From: CAYLXX01 sp964484325
GTDB lineage: Bacteria > Patescibacteriota > Microgenomatia > UBA1406 > GWC2-37-13
Reading direction: 5' to 3'
NCBI GenBank assembly: GCA_964484325.1
Contig: CAZAEE010000011.1
Location: 1-33,971 of the forward strand
DNA: 33,971 bases
In this document: positions 14,727 to 22,308 of the stretch, piece by piece
Numbering within the stretch: position 1 is the stretch's first letter
How the letters are laid out: the number at the start of each line of letters is the position of its first letter
Position numbers and translations under genes: made by a program
Notes under the pieces: model-generated
What the model saw: only the letters and a program-made list of their open reading frames with translations
What the model was told of the DNA's origin: nothing
Databases searched by the model: none

Positions 14727-15287
14727 ATGGACCCTGCAATTACAGACTTTCAAGCGTATATAAAAAAAACCATCGAACAGCTGAAAGAAGATCTCAAGTC
14801 CATCCGTACTGGCAAAGCCAGCCCCGCTCTTCTTGAAAGTATAACTGTTGAGACATACGGCGGACAATCAAGATTACGACTAAATGAGCTGTCAACAGTC
14901 GTGCTTGAGGGAAGTACAACCCTTTCAATCACTCCATTTGACCCCTCAACTGGAAAAGACATCGAAAAAGCCATACAACAATCACCGCTTGGTCTTAACC
15001 CCCAACCGCAGGGAAACAAAATACTAATTCATCTTCCACCACTTTCTGAAGAACAACGTGAAAAAATGGTCAAATTAGTAGCTGTAAAAGTTGAAGAGAG
15101 AAAGGGTATGATACGTAACGAACGCGACAATAGTCGGAAAAAAATCAAGCTCATGTTTGAACAAAAGACGGCTACCGAAGACGATAAATTCAGACTGGAA
15201 AAAGAAATAGACATCCAGACACAGCAAGCAATGGGCGAAATCCAAAGTTTAAAAGAGTCCAAAGAACAAGAAATAAGACAAGTCTAG
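14727..15287 (+). CDS. frr: Ribosome recycling factor
   Basis: A 186-aa protein that splits post-termination ribosomes with EF-G. Signatures: LKSIRTGKASPALLESITVE (27-46; RTGRASP in most bacteria), ITPFDPSTGKDIEKAI, SPLGLNPQPQGN, LPPLSEEQREKMVK, and the C-terminal three-helix-bundle segment with VRNxRRD-like MIRNERDNSRKKIK. The length matches the family (about 185 aa). The start at 14727 follows TATAAT by 6 nt and gives the standard N-terminus. The usual pyrH between tsf and frr is absent. Confidence 0.95.
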   Translation: MDPAITDFQAYIKKTIEQLKEDLKSIRTGKASPALLESITVETYGGQSRLRLNELSTVVLEGSTTLSITPFDPSTGKDIEKAIQQSPLGLNPQPQGNKILIHLPPLSEEQREKMVKLVAVKVEERKGMIRNERDNSRKKIKLMFEQKTATEDDKFRLEKEIDIQTQQAMGEIQSLKESKEQEIRQV

Positions 15288-15313
15288 CCATCTTCTTTTT
15301 CGGCAAACAATGG

Positions 15314-15319
15314 TATAAT
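15314..15319 (+). promoter_or_regulatory. -10 box of rseP
   Basis: TATAAT ends 8 nt before the ATG at 15328; no strong -35. Confidence 0.55.
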
Positions 15320-15327
15320 GAATTCTT

Positions 15328-16491
15328 ATGCTACCCGTCCTTTTATTTATCATCATACTCTCTGGACTTGTACTTATTCATGAATTTGGCCATTTTATTG
15401 CAGCCAAACGAAGCGGAGTTCTCGTTGAAGAGTTTGGTCTGGGATTTCCACCGCGCATTTTTGGTATAAAAATTGGTGAAACACTCTATAGCGTCAATCT
15501 TCTTCCTATTGGGGGATTCGTTAAGGTGTACGGAGAAGAATATTATGAAACAGAAGGTGCGCAAGAAGTGAGTGATACATTGAAAAAGCGTGCCTTTGTT
15601 TTTAAAAAACCTTGGCAGAGATCTATTATTCTGATTGCCGGGGTCGCGATGAATGCCTTTTTAGGAATTGCCATTTATTATATTCTTCTTGCTCATACAG
15701 GTTTTGTTTCTGAGCCGATTCCACTAATAGGTAACTATCACTTCCGTTTTGGTCGCACTGAAAATAGAGTCATTATTGCCAACGCGGTTGCCAATTCACC
15801 AGCTAAGCGTGCTGGAGCGGCTACTGGAGACGAAATCGTCCAAGTTAAAGCACCAGATTCAGCTGACTGGCAAAACATCACAGGCGCCAACCAACTGATT
15901 CATGAAATCAATGCATTCAAAGACCAACCTATTCAGATTGAGTTAATTAACATTGAAAATAACGAAAAAAAGATCATTACGGTCACACCAAAGTACAACT
16001 CCCAATTGAAACGCAGTCTCATTGGTGTCAATCTGGCAGAAGCTGTTATTTTACATTATGAATCTCCAACGCAAAAGTTTTTTTCTGGTTTTTTACATTC
16101 TTATAACTTAGTTGCATACAACTTTAGTGCTCTTCGTTCACTTTTTGTCACCTCAGTTCACCAAAAAAGTGTTGAGCCGGTCGCCGGCGCGGTATCTGGA
16201 CCGATTGGTATTTTAGGAATAATTCAGGACACGATTCACTCATCTGGCAGTAAACTAGTATCTAATCTTGCCAATATTGTAGCTCTGCTCAGCTTATCTT
16301 TGGCAACTATGAATCTGTTACCGTTTCCAGCACTTGATGGGGGGCGACTGATGTTTGTAGTTTATGAATGGATTACGAAACGCCGACCAAGTTACAATGT
16401 TGAAAAGTATGTTAATCTCGCCGGTTTTGTTGTCTTAATTTCTCTTATGCTTCTTATTTCAGCAAGCGATATCCTTAAACTTATCCAATGA
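15328..16491 (+). CDS. rseP: Site-2 (M50) intramembrane zinc metalloprotease, RseP type
   Basis: A 387-aa membrane protease. The first helix carries the zinc motif HEFGH (18-22) and the C-terminal helix carries NLLPFPALDGGRL, with Asp337 as the third zinc ligand. A PDZ-like domain occupies about 150-240 (NSPAKRAGAATGDEIVQV). Such proteases cleave membrane-spanning anti-sigma factors or remnant signal peptides. The order frr-rseP-proS matches many bacteria, where uppS, cdsA and dxr lie between; these are absent here. It overlaps the next gene by 4 nt. Confidence 0.93.
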   Translation: MLPVLLFIIILSGLVLIHEFGHFIAAKRSGVLVEEFGLGFPPRIFGIKIGETLYSVNLLPIGGFVKVYGEEYYETEGAQEVSDTLKKRAFVFKKPWQRSIILIAGVAMNAFLGIAIYYILLAHTGFVSEPIPLIGNYHFRFGRTENRVIIANAVANSPAKRAGAATGDEIVQVKAPDSADWQNITGANQLIHEINAFKDQPIQIELINIENNEKKIITVTPKYNSQLKRSLIGVNLAEAVILHYESPTQKFFSGFLHSYNLVAYNFSALRSLFVTSVHQKSVEPVAGAVSGPIGILGIIQDTIHSSGSKLVSNLANIVALLSLSLATMNLLPFPALDGGRLMFVVYEWITKRRPSYNVEKYVNLAGFVVLISLMLLISASDILKLIQ

Positions 16492-17039
16492 AACTTGCAT
16501 TTGATAACATCACCATATCAGGCGGAGTAGCAGTCGGCAAAACCTCCTTATTTAACAACCTTAAACCATACCTGACTCCCCTACATTGGCAGTTTGAGGC
16601 AATAGGAGATATACACCGAGAATACTTAAAAGATAATATTATGCCAGAAGCAACTAAAGTCTCTGATGAATTTGATCTAAAAATAGAGAAGTTTGTTGAA
16701 AAAAAGCTACGACTTGAAAAGTATCATGTAATCGCAGCCTGGCTGTCTGGATTTGTCGCCAGAAATCTTACTAATACATTAAGAATTCTATTGACATGTC
16801 AAGACAATTCTCTACGGGTAGACCGTGTCGCAAACAGAGACAGAATCTCAGTAGAAGAAGCCAAGAAGTTTATTAAACAACGAGAAGAGGGTAATATTGG
16901 CAAATATAAACGTCTTTATGGAGATGTCAATTTTTGGAACCCTACTTATTACCAGCTTGTCATCGATACATATGCTCATAGCCAGTTGGAAACAGTCAAC
17001 AAAGTTCTTGATAAACTCGAGTATAAATATACAGTATGA
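16488..17039 (+). CDS. P-loop kinase, cytidylate-kinase-like
   Basis: A 183-aa protein with Walker A GGVAVGKTS (12-20) and a C-terminal LID-like stretch rich in Arg (RVDRVANRDRISVEEAKKF), then YGDVNFWNPTYYQLVIDT. That arrangement is typical of the cytidylate kinase-2/AAA_33-type small NMP kinases. The probable role is phosphorylation of a nucleoside monophosphate or small metabolite; the substrate cannot be read from the sequence. It overlaps rseP and the csaA-like gene by 4 nt each, so the three are translationally coupled. Since pyrH is missing from this cluster, a pyrimidine nucleotide role is tempting but unproven. Confidence 0.7.
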   Translation: MKLAFDNITISGGVAVGKTSLFNNLKPYLTPLHWQFEAIGDIHREYLKDNIMPEATKVSDEFDLKIEKFVEKKLRLEKYHVIAAWLSGFVARNLTNTLRILLTCQDNSLRVDRVANRDRISVEEAKKFIKQREEGNIGKYKRLYGDVNFWNPTYYQLVIDTYAHSQLETVNKVLDKLEYKYTV

Positions 17040-17368
17040 TTCAGTACGCGGATTTTGAAAAGCTTGAGATAAGAGTCGGCAAGATACTTGCAGTAGATGA
17101 TTTTCCTGAAGCAAAAAAACCAGCGTATAAATTAACGATTGACTTTGGATCTTCAATAGGAGTAAAGAAATCTTCAGCCCAGATCACTAAAAACTATTCA
17201 AAAGAAGAACTTTTAAATAAACAGGTCATCGCTGTTGTCAACTTTGCTCCAAAACAGATCGGTCCGTATATATCTGAGTGTTTGACGCTTGGTTTACCTG
17301 ATGCAGAGGGAAATGTAATTTTACTGACACCTACTCATAAAGTCCCTTTAGGAGGAAAAATGTTTTAG
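17036..17368 (+). CDS. csaA: CsaA-like tRNA-binding-domain protein
   Basis: A 110-aa single OB-fold protein, the same length as Bacillus CsaA and very similar by eye: DFEKLEIRVGKIL, FPEAKKPAYKLTIDFG, SSAQITKNYSKEELLNKQ, IAVVNFAPKQIGPYISECL. CsaA binds tRNA and unfolded proteins and resembles the C-terminal domain of MetRS. Here it overlaps the kinase gene by 4 nt and is 38 nt upstream of proS, suggesting a tRNA-related role. Its stop is followed by the proS promoter region. Confidence 0.9.
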   Translation: MIQYADFEKLEIRVGKILAVDDFPEAKKPAYKLTIDFGSSIGVKKSSAQITKNYSKEELLNKQVIAVVNFAPKQIGPYISECLTLGLPDAEGNVILLTPTHKVPLGGKMF

Positions 17369-17385
17369 TTTTGATATCAACCTGT

Positions 17386-17403
17386 TAGAATAGTACATAT
17401 AAT
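17386..17403 (+). promoter_or_regulatory. Possible -10 boxes of proS
   Basis: Two candidates precede the ATG at 17407: TAGAAT (17386-17391, 15 nt before the ATG, with TTGATA at 17361 spaced 19 bp) and TATAAT (17398-17403, only 3 nt before it). Only the first would leave a leader containing the start codon. Confidence 0.4.
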
Positions 17404-17406
17404 CCT

Positions 17407-18636
17407 ATGAAATATTCAAATTTGTTTGCTAAAACAGTTAAAACAGATGCTCGCGATGAAGAAGCGATCAATGCCAAATACCTTCTAAAAGCTGCTTTTG
17501 TAGATAAACTCATGGCTGGTTCGTTTACCCTTTTACCCCTTGGACTTCGTGTGATGAAAAAAATAGAACAGATCATTCGCGAAGAAATGAATTCCATTGG
17601 AGCACAAGAGATCTTGATGCCGCTCCTTCATCCAAAACATATCTGGAATGAAACTGGCAGATGGGAGTCGGCCCGTGAGGTCATGTACCAATTTAAAAAG
17701 AACGAGAAAGAGTACGCACTTTCATTTACACATGAAGAAATAGTTATGGACCTCATTCGTAAACATGTTGCCAGTTACAAAGACTTTCCTGTGAAAATAT
17801 ATCACTTTTCGACGAAGTTTCGTGATGAACTCCGAGCTAAGGCCGGTATTCTACGAGGTCGTGAGTTTCTTATGAAAGACTTATATAGTGCCCATGTTAG
17901 TCAAAAAAATATGATGGATTACTATTGGCAAGTAGCAGATGCCTATGTAAGAATATTTCATCGACTGGATTTATCAGTTAAAATAGCTGAGGCCTCAGGT
18001 GGTGTTTTTACTAACGAATTCACTCATGAGTTTCAAGTATTATCCCCAGGTGGTGAAGATACATTATATTATTGCACTGAGTGTAAATTTGCCCAAAATA
18101 AAGAAGTCTTCACCGGAAAAGAGAATGATATATGCTCTTTATGTCACAAAGGAAAAATAATAGTTGGCTCATCAATCGAGGTTGGTAATATTTTCCCTCT
18201 TGGCACACGTTATTCAGAAAAAATGAATGCTTTATTCACCGATCGGGATGGTACTAAAAAGCCGATTTGGCTTGCAAGTTATGGTATTGGACTGACACGG
18301 CTTATCGGAACACTTGTTGAAGTACATCATGATGAGCGAGGTATCATCTGGCCAAAAGCTGTCGCACCGTACCAAGTGGTATTAATAAATCTTAAAAAAA
18401 ATCTTCAAACTTCCAATGAATTTTATGCCATTCTTAAAAAGAAGTCTATTGATGTACTGTATGATGATCGTGAAGACGTTGGCCCTGGTCAAAAATTTGC
18501 TGACGCTGATCTTATAGGTATACCAGTTCGCCTGGTGATATCTGAAAAAACCGGTGACAAAATTGAGTACAAGAGACGTGATGCGCAAGAGATACATCTT
18601 TTAGCAGCTGAAGAATTATTTACTAAACTTTCTTAA
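17407..18636 (+). CDS. proS: Prolyl-tRNA synthetase, short form without INS editing domain
   Basis: A 409-aa class II aaRS charging tRNA-Pro. Motif 2 region: KFRDELRAKAGILRGREFLMKDLYS in part; motif 3: SYGIGLTRLIGTLVEVHHDE. The anticodon-binding domain is C-terminal (about 310-409). Bacterial ProRS (about 570 aa) carries a roughly 180-residue INS domain between motifs 2 and 3 that deacylates Ala-tRNA-Pro. Here it is missing, and a short four-Cys zinc-ribbon-like element (Cys223, Cys226, Cys243, Cys246) occupies that place. The substrate tRNA-Pro(CGG) lies elsewhere in the window. It is followed by the DHH gene after 3 nt. Confidence 0.93.
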   Translation: MKYSNLFAKTVKTDARDEEAINAKYLLKAAFVDKLMAGSFTLLPLGLRVMKKIEQIIREEMNSIGAQEILMPLLHPKHIWNETGRWESAREVMYQFKKNEKEYALSFTHEEIVMDLIRKHVASYKDFPVKIYHFSTKFRDELRAKAGILRGREFLMKDLYSAHVSQKNMMDYYWQVADAYVRIFHRLDLSVKIAEASGGVFTNEFTHEFQVLSPGGEDTLYYCTECKFAQNKEVFTGKENDICSLCHKGKIIVGSSIEVGNIFPLGTRYSEKMNALFTDRDGTKKPIWLASYGIGLTRLIGTLVEVHHDERGIIWPKAVAPYQVVLINLKKNLQTSNEFYAILKKKSIDVLYDDREDVGPGQKFADADLIGIPVRLVISEKTGDKIEYKRRDAQEIHLLAAEELFTKLS

Positions 18637-18639
18637 TAT

Positions 18640-19476
18640 ATGAAAACTGTTGTGACTCACATGGCGCCAGATATGGACGCGGGTACAAGTACCTGGCTTA
18701 TCAGAAAGTATTTGCCGGATTGGCACGATGCTCAACTGAAATTTGTGCCAGCGGGAAAAACTCTCGATGAAAAACCGCCTGATGATAATTCTGATATTAT
18801 TCATGTTGATACTGGACTTGGCAAGTTTGATCACCATCAATTTAAAGAAAAATTATCCGCTTCAAAGTTGGTCTTCGATTTTTTGAAAGAAAAGAAGTAT
18901 ATCCCTCAGTTTGATATTGCTGGACTTGAGCGATTAATTGCTTTTATAACAGTTATCGATAATTTTGGCGAAGTCTATTTCCCTGATCCGACAGCTGATG
19001 TGTACGATTTCACTCTCTATCAATTTACAGAAGGACTTCGACCGACACTATCATCTGATGAAAAAATGATTGAGTTTATCTCAACGGCTCTTGAAGGTGT
19101 TTTACAGGTTTTAAAAAATAAAGTTAGAGCTGAGGAAGAAATCCAAAAAGGCGTGCTTTTTCAAACTAGTTGGGGTAAATCTTTGGTAATGGAAACCAAA
19201 AATGAGGAGGCCATGAAACTAGCACTGAAGCTTGGTCACGTTGTGGTCGCTCGGCGAGATCCTGCAAAAGGTACTATTCGTATAAAAACTCTACCTGAAA
19301 CAGGAAAATATGACCTTACACCCGTATACGAAAAAGTGAAACAAATGGATCCTAAGGCAAGCTGGTTTCTTCATAGTTCAAAACATATGCTTTTAAATGG
19401 TTCATCCAAGAACCCAACTGCGATACCTTCACAGATTACGCTCTCCCAACTGATTGAAATAATCAAGGCAATATAA
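18640..19476 (+). CDS. DHH-type metal-dependent phosphoesterase-like protein
   Basis: A 278-aa protein. N-terminal THMAPDMDAGTSTW (6-19) with His7, Asp11 and Asp13, and IIHVDTGLGKFDHHQ (53-67) with Asp57 and Asp64-His65-His66, form the metal-binding motifs of the DHH/MYG1-like hydrolases. The second half has no obvious DHHA1 GG motif and includes a Lys/Asp-rich basic segment RRDPAKGTIRIKT. Possible substrates are RNA ends, oligonucleotides or cyclic dinucleotides. I cannot choose between nanoRNase-like and MYG1-like roles. It starts 3 nt after proS, suggesting co-transcription. Confidence 0.65.
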   Translation: MKTVVTHMAPDMDAGTSTWLIRKYLPDWHDAQLKFVPAGKTLDEKPPDDNSDIIHVDTGLGKFDHHQFKEKLSASKLVFDFLKEKKYIPQFDIAGLERLIAFITVIDNFGEVYFPDPTADVYDFTLYQFTEGLRPTLSSDEKMIEFISTALEGVLQVLKNKVRAEEEIQKGVLFQTSWGKSLVMETKNEEAMKLALKLGHVVVARRDPAKGTIRIKTLPETGKYDLTPVYEKVKQMDPKASWFLHSSKHMLLNGSSKNPTAIPSQITLSQLIEIIKAI

Positions 19477-19482
19477 TACAAT
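19454..19482 (+). promoter_or_regulatory. Promoter of rpsU
   Basis: TTGAAA (19454-19459), 17-bp spacer, TACAAT (19477-19482), inside and just past the DHH gene 3' end. The start near 19489 gives a leader of about 57 nt, unlike the leaderless genes nearby. Confidence 0.65.
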
Positions 19483-19486
19483 TAGG

Positions 19487-19536
19487 TGAAGAAGTTCCAA
19501 GATTAAAGATTCTTCATTTCTTTGTCAGAAGGGAGG
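19487..19536 (+). promoter_or_regulatory. rpsU leader hairpin and Shine-Dalgarno
   Basis: TGAAGAA (19487-19493) pairs with TTCTTCA (19511-19517), followed by the SD GGGAGG (19531-19536), 9 nt before the ATG at 19546. It is one of only two strong SD sites in the window. Confidence 0.55.
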
Positions 19537-19545
19537 CCAAACACT

Positions 19546-19722
19546 ATGGTAGTTGTTATTCGAAAAAAAGGCGAGTCAAAAGACTCATTAATGCGTAAAT
19601 TCACCAAAACCTTTATTGAAGAGGACATTATCACTCAAGTAAAAAAGAAACAATTTTACAAAAAACCCTCTCTTCTTCGCAAGGAAAAAGAGAAAGAACG
19701 CATGCAGTATAAACCTCGATAA
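19546..19722 (+). CDS. rpsU: 30S ribosomal protein bS21
   Basis: A 58-aa very basic protein: MVVVIRKKGESKDSLMRKF, then QVKKKQFYKKPSLLRKEKEKER, which matches bS21 (VRRREFYEKPTxxRKR). bS21 sits beside the 16S anti-SD on the 30S platform. I place the start at the ATG at 19546, 9 nt after GGGAGG. The in-frame TTG at 19522 lies upstream of the SD and would add eight unrelated residues. In some bacteria bS21 controls its own mRNA through the SD; the SD-plus-hairpin leader here fits that idea. Confidence 0.93.
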   Translation: MVVVIRKKGESKDSLMRKFTKTFIEEDIITQVKKKQFYKKPSLLRKEKEKERMQYKPR

Positions 19723-19724
19723 GT

Positions 19725-20078
19725 ATGATCAATATTATTGGCAGCTCACGTTACCGAGTTGATAAACAACGCCTTACCGATTTTATGCACTCGTTATATA
19801 CTCAAAAAAATATCACTGAGGATCAGACGGTGAATATCATCTTTGTCGGGAAACGAAAAATGCGTGATATAGCTTCAAAATACAAACATGAAGATGAAGC
19901 ACTACCAGTGCTCGCTTTCCCATATCAATCAAAAGAGCAGGAAGAGCGACTCCTCGGTGAGATTTTTTTATGTTATCCGCAACTGGTCTTAATGGCCGCC
20001 CATCGAAATAAAACAGTGGCTGATATTATCTTTCAGATGGTTGAGCATGGGCTGAAAAATATTCTCAACCATAAGTAA
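19725..20078 (+). CDS. ybeY: YbeY-like rRNA maturation protein with degenerate metal site
   Basis: A 117-aa protein. VNIIFVGKRKMRDIASKYKH (36-55), ALPVLAFPYQ (59-68; TDVLSFPF in YbeY) and LLGEIFLCYP (77-86; LGDIxIxxP) identify the UPF0054/YbeY fold, which functions in 16S 3' end processing. The metal motif should read HGxLHLxGYDH. Here it is EHGLKNILNHK (107-117): the first His (108) is kept, the second is Asn112, and the protein ends before the third, with His116 two residues early. So it is either an inactive or an altered YbeY. It follows rpsU by 2 nt. Confidence 0.8.
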   Translation: MINIIGSSRYRVDKQRLTDFMHSLYTQKNITEDQTVNIIFVGKRKMRDIASKYKHEDEALPVLAFPYQSKEQEERLLGEIFLCYPQLVLMAAHRNKTVADIIFQMVEHGLKNILNHK

Positions 20079-20079
20079 T

Positions 20080-20085
20080 TATAAT
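20080..20085 (+). promoter_or_regulatory. -10 box of dnaX (leaderless)
   Basis: TATAAT ends 6 nt before the ATG at 20092; it overlaps the region just after the ybeY stop. No clear -35. Confidence 0.55.
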
Positions 20086-20091
20086 AAAACC

Positions 20092-21120
20092 ATGTTGTAT
20101 CTTAAGTATCGACCGCGAACTCTTGCTGAACTTGATAATAGTCAAGCTCGGGTATTATTGACGAAAGTTCTCGAGTCTCATACGATTCCCCATGCACTCC
20201 TTTTTGTTGGTCAAAAGGGTACAGGAAAAACTTCCAGTGCTCGCATATTTGCTAAATCAGTAAACTGTCTAAAAAAGGGGAGAAATTCTATCGAGCCATG
20301 CAATGAATGTGATAACTGCCGCAGCATCGATAGCGGATCCCATCCAGATGTCGTTGAGCTTGACGCAGCGTCCAATCGTGGTATTGATGAAATCCGTTCT
20401 CTTATTCGAGACGCCGCTTTTTCACCCATGTCGGCTGACTACCGGGTTTTTATCATTGATGAAGCTCACATGATTACACCGGATGCTTTTAATGCACTGC
20501 TTAAGACACTTGAAGAACCACCGCCTTCAGTTATTTTTATACTGGCAACAACTAATGAAGAAAAAATTCCCAAGACCATTATTTCCCGGTGCTTCAAAAT
20601 TAACTTTGGTCGGGCGTTAAAAGAAGACATCTTAAGCAAATTAAAAAAAGTTTCTTCATCTGAAAAAATTGTTATTGAGGAAAACGTATTAGCCCTTATT
20701 GCAAGTCATGCCGAAGCCTCTTTTCGAGATGCGATAAAAATCCTTGATGAACTGGTTATGCAAAATACGCTTAAGTACGGGGAAGTACAGCGGTATCTGG
20801 GTACTTATGCAAAGAAGAATTTACTTGCTGTTATGCAATCAAAAAAATTACCCGATGCTTTAGCTTGGATTAACGAGTTTCAGAAACAAGGCGGCAGTAC
20901 AAAATCTCTTATTGAAGAACTTCTACAGGAGTTGCATGACGCCCTTCTTAGTAAAACCGGCGCCTCAACCGAAAAAACTGATATCAGTTTTACTCCGAAA
21001 GAGATTGCGTACCTGATGAAATTGTTAAACGAGGCATATGGCTATTTAAAAGTGTCTCCCATTGAATCAATTCCCCTTGAGATTACGGTGGTAGAGTTTT
21101 ATAATAAAAAAATATGGTAA
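20092..21120 (+). CDS. dnaX: DNA polymerase III clamp-loader subunit gamma/tau, short
   Basis: A 342-aa AAA+ clamp-loader ATPase that loads the sliding clamp. Walker A GQKGTGKT (40-47), zinc cysteines 59, 70, 73, 76 (CNECDNC segment), Walker B IIDEAH (121-126), sensor 1 LATTNE (151-156), and SRC arginine finger (165-167). Only domains I-III are present, with no tau-type C-terminal extension that would bind the polymerase and DnaB (E. coli tau is 643 aa). It overlaps the next gene (ybaB) by 7 nt, the classic dnaX-ybaB pair. Confidence 0.94.
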   Translation: MLYLKYRPRTLAELDNSQARVLLTKVLESHTIPHALLFVGQKGTGKTSSARIFAKSVNCLKKGRNSIEPCNECDNCRSIDSGSHPDVVELDAASNRGIDEIRSLIRDAAFSPMSADYRVFIIDEAHMITPDAFNALLKTLEEPPPSVIFILATTNEEKIPKTIISRCFKINFGRALKEDILSKLKKVSSSEKIVIEENVLALIASHAEASFRDAIKILDELVMQNTLKYGEVQRYLGTYAKKNLLAVMQSKKLPDALAWINEFQKQGGSTKSLIEELLQELHDALLSKTGASTEKTDISFTPKEIAYLMKLLNEAYGYLKVSPIESIPLEITVVEFYNKKIW

Positions 21121-21380
21121 ATCCTTTAGGTGCGCTTGGAGATCTTCGTAAATTGCAGCAACAGGCTCAACAGATGCAACAGGCTCTTCAAAAAGAGCAG
21201 GTTGAGGTTGAGAAAAACGGTGTGCGCGTCGTAGTACGCGGTGATCAGCAGGTCATCGAGGTCGCTGTTGACGATGTGATCGAAAATCGGATAGCTGACG
21301 CCATCAATGAAGCTGTTAAAAAGACGCAGGAGCTAGCCGCTCGTAAACTCATTGAGATATCCCAAAATCAGCAGCAATAA
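21114..21380 (+). CDS. ybaB: YbaB/EbfC nucleoid-associated protein
   Basis: An 88-aa small dimeric DNA-binding protein. Gly/Leu-rich N-terminus NPLGALGDLRKLQQQAQQM, then a Gln/Glu-rich helix, central strands VRVVVRGDQQVIEVAV, and the helical end VKKTQELAARKLIEI. The family coats DNA and is usually between dnaX and recR; here recR is present about 1.2 kb further on but inverted. It overlaps dnaX by 7 nt and prs follows 1 nt after. Confidence 0.92.
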   Translation: MVNPLGALGDLRKLQQQAQQMQQALQKEQVEVEKNGVRVVVRGDQQVIEVAVDDVIENRIADAINEAVKKTQELAARKLIEISQNQQQ

Positions 21381-21381
21381 T

Positions 21382-22302
21382 ATGAAACTGTTTGGGGGCA
21401 GTGCACATTCTTCGCTTACTGAAGAAGTGGCAACTCTTCTTTCGGTTTCTATTGCAAAATCTGAGATGGTCCGTTTCGACGACTCTGAAATTAAAATCAC
21501 CATTCAAGAGAATGTGAAAGATCAAGAGTGTGTCGTACTTCAAACAACTTCAAATCCTACAAACACACATCTTATGGAGTTATTTTTATTCGCCGATGCC
21601 TTAAAACGAGGTGAAGCAAAAAAAATTACGGCCATAATTCCGTACTTTGGTTATTCTAGACAAAATATGCAGCACCGACCGGGTGAGTGTGTTTCGATGA
21701 ATGTTGTTGTCAGAATCCTTGAGATGGTTGGCTATGAAAAAATTATTACACATGATTTACACGAAGAGGCGAGTGCTGATATGTTTAGCGTCGCTTTTGA
21801 AAATATTTCAGCTTTACCAACTCTAGCTCGACACATTAAGAAAAAATTACCAGACGCTGCTGCCGAAAAAACTGCCATACTTTCACCAGATCAAGAAGGA
21901 ATCGAGCGTGCGCGACTTTTTGCCAAGTTCTTTTTCGGTCAGGCTAACATTGGTACAGTTGGTACCGTTGAGAAACAACGTGACCTAGATACAATTCACA
22001 AAAGTCGCGCTGTTCAAGTACTAGCCGATGTTAAAGATAAAAAAGTCATCCTTGTTGATGACGTTATTACTTCGGGTGGTACACTTATCAACGCAGCCAA
22101 CTTATGTCTTGAAAAAGGCGCCACAGAAATATATGCTGCAGTGACTCATCCTGATTTCGCGCCAATGGCGCCCAAGCTATTACAGCAATCACCAATAAAA
22201 AAAATTATTACTTCAAACACTATTCCTCTACAAGAGGAACAAACATTTGATAAGTTAGCAGTCATTTCAATTGCATCTACTATTGTTACGGCTTTACAGT
22301 AA
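21382..22302 (+). CDS. prs: Ribose-phosphate pyrophosphokinase (PRPP synthetase), divergent
   Basis: A 306-aa enzyme making PRPP from ribose-5-phosphate and ATP. PYFGYSRQN (88-96), SPDQEGIERAR (168-178) and the PRPP loop VILVDDVITSGGT (222-234) are present. FDDSEIKI (32-39) matches the FxDGE flexible loop. The usual DLHAGQIQGFF block reads DLHEEASADMF (125-135), so it is a divergent class. I start it at the ATG at 21382, which begins MKLFGGSAHS like other Prs and lies 1 nt after the ybaB stop. An in-frame GTG/ATG-like extension from 21352 would overlap ybaB and is unlikely. Confidence 0.88.
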   Translation: MKLFGGSAHSSLTEEVATLLSVSIAKSEMVRFDDSEIKITIQENVKDQECVVLQTTSNPTNTHLMELFLFADALKRGEAKKITAIIPYFGYSRQNMQHRPGECVSMNVVVRILEMVGYEKIITHDLHEEASADMFSVAFENISALPTLARHIKKKLPDAAAEKTAILSPDQEGIERARLFAKFFFGQANIGTVGTVEKQRDLDTIHKSRAVQVLADVKDKKVILVDDVITSGGTLINAANLCLEKGATEIYAAVTHPDFAPMAPKLLQQSPIKKIITSNTIPLQEEQTFDKLAVISIASTIVTALQ

Positions 22303-22308
22303 TTACAC

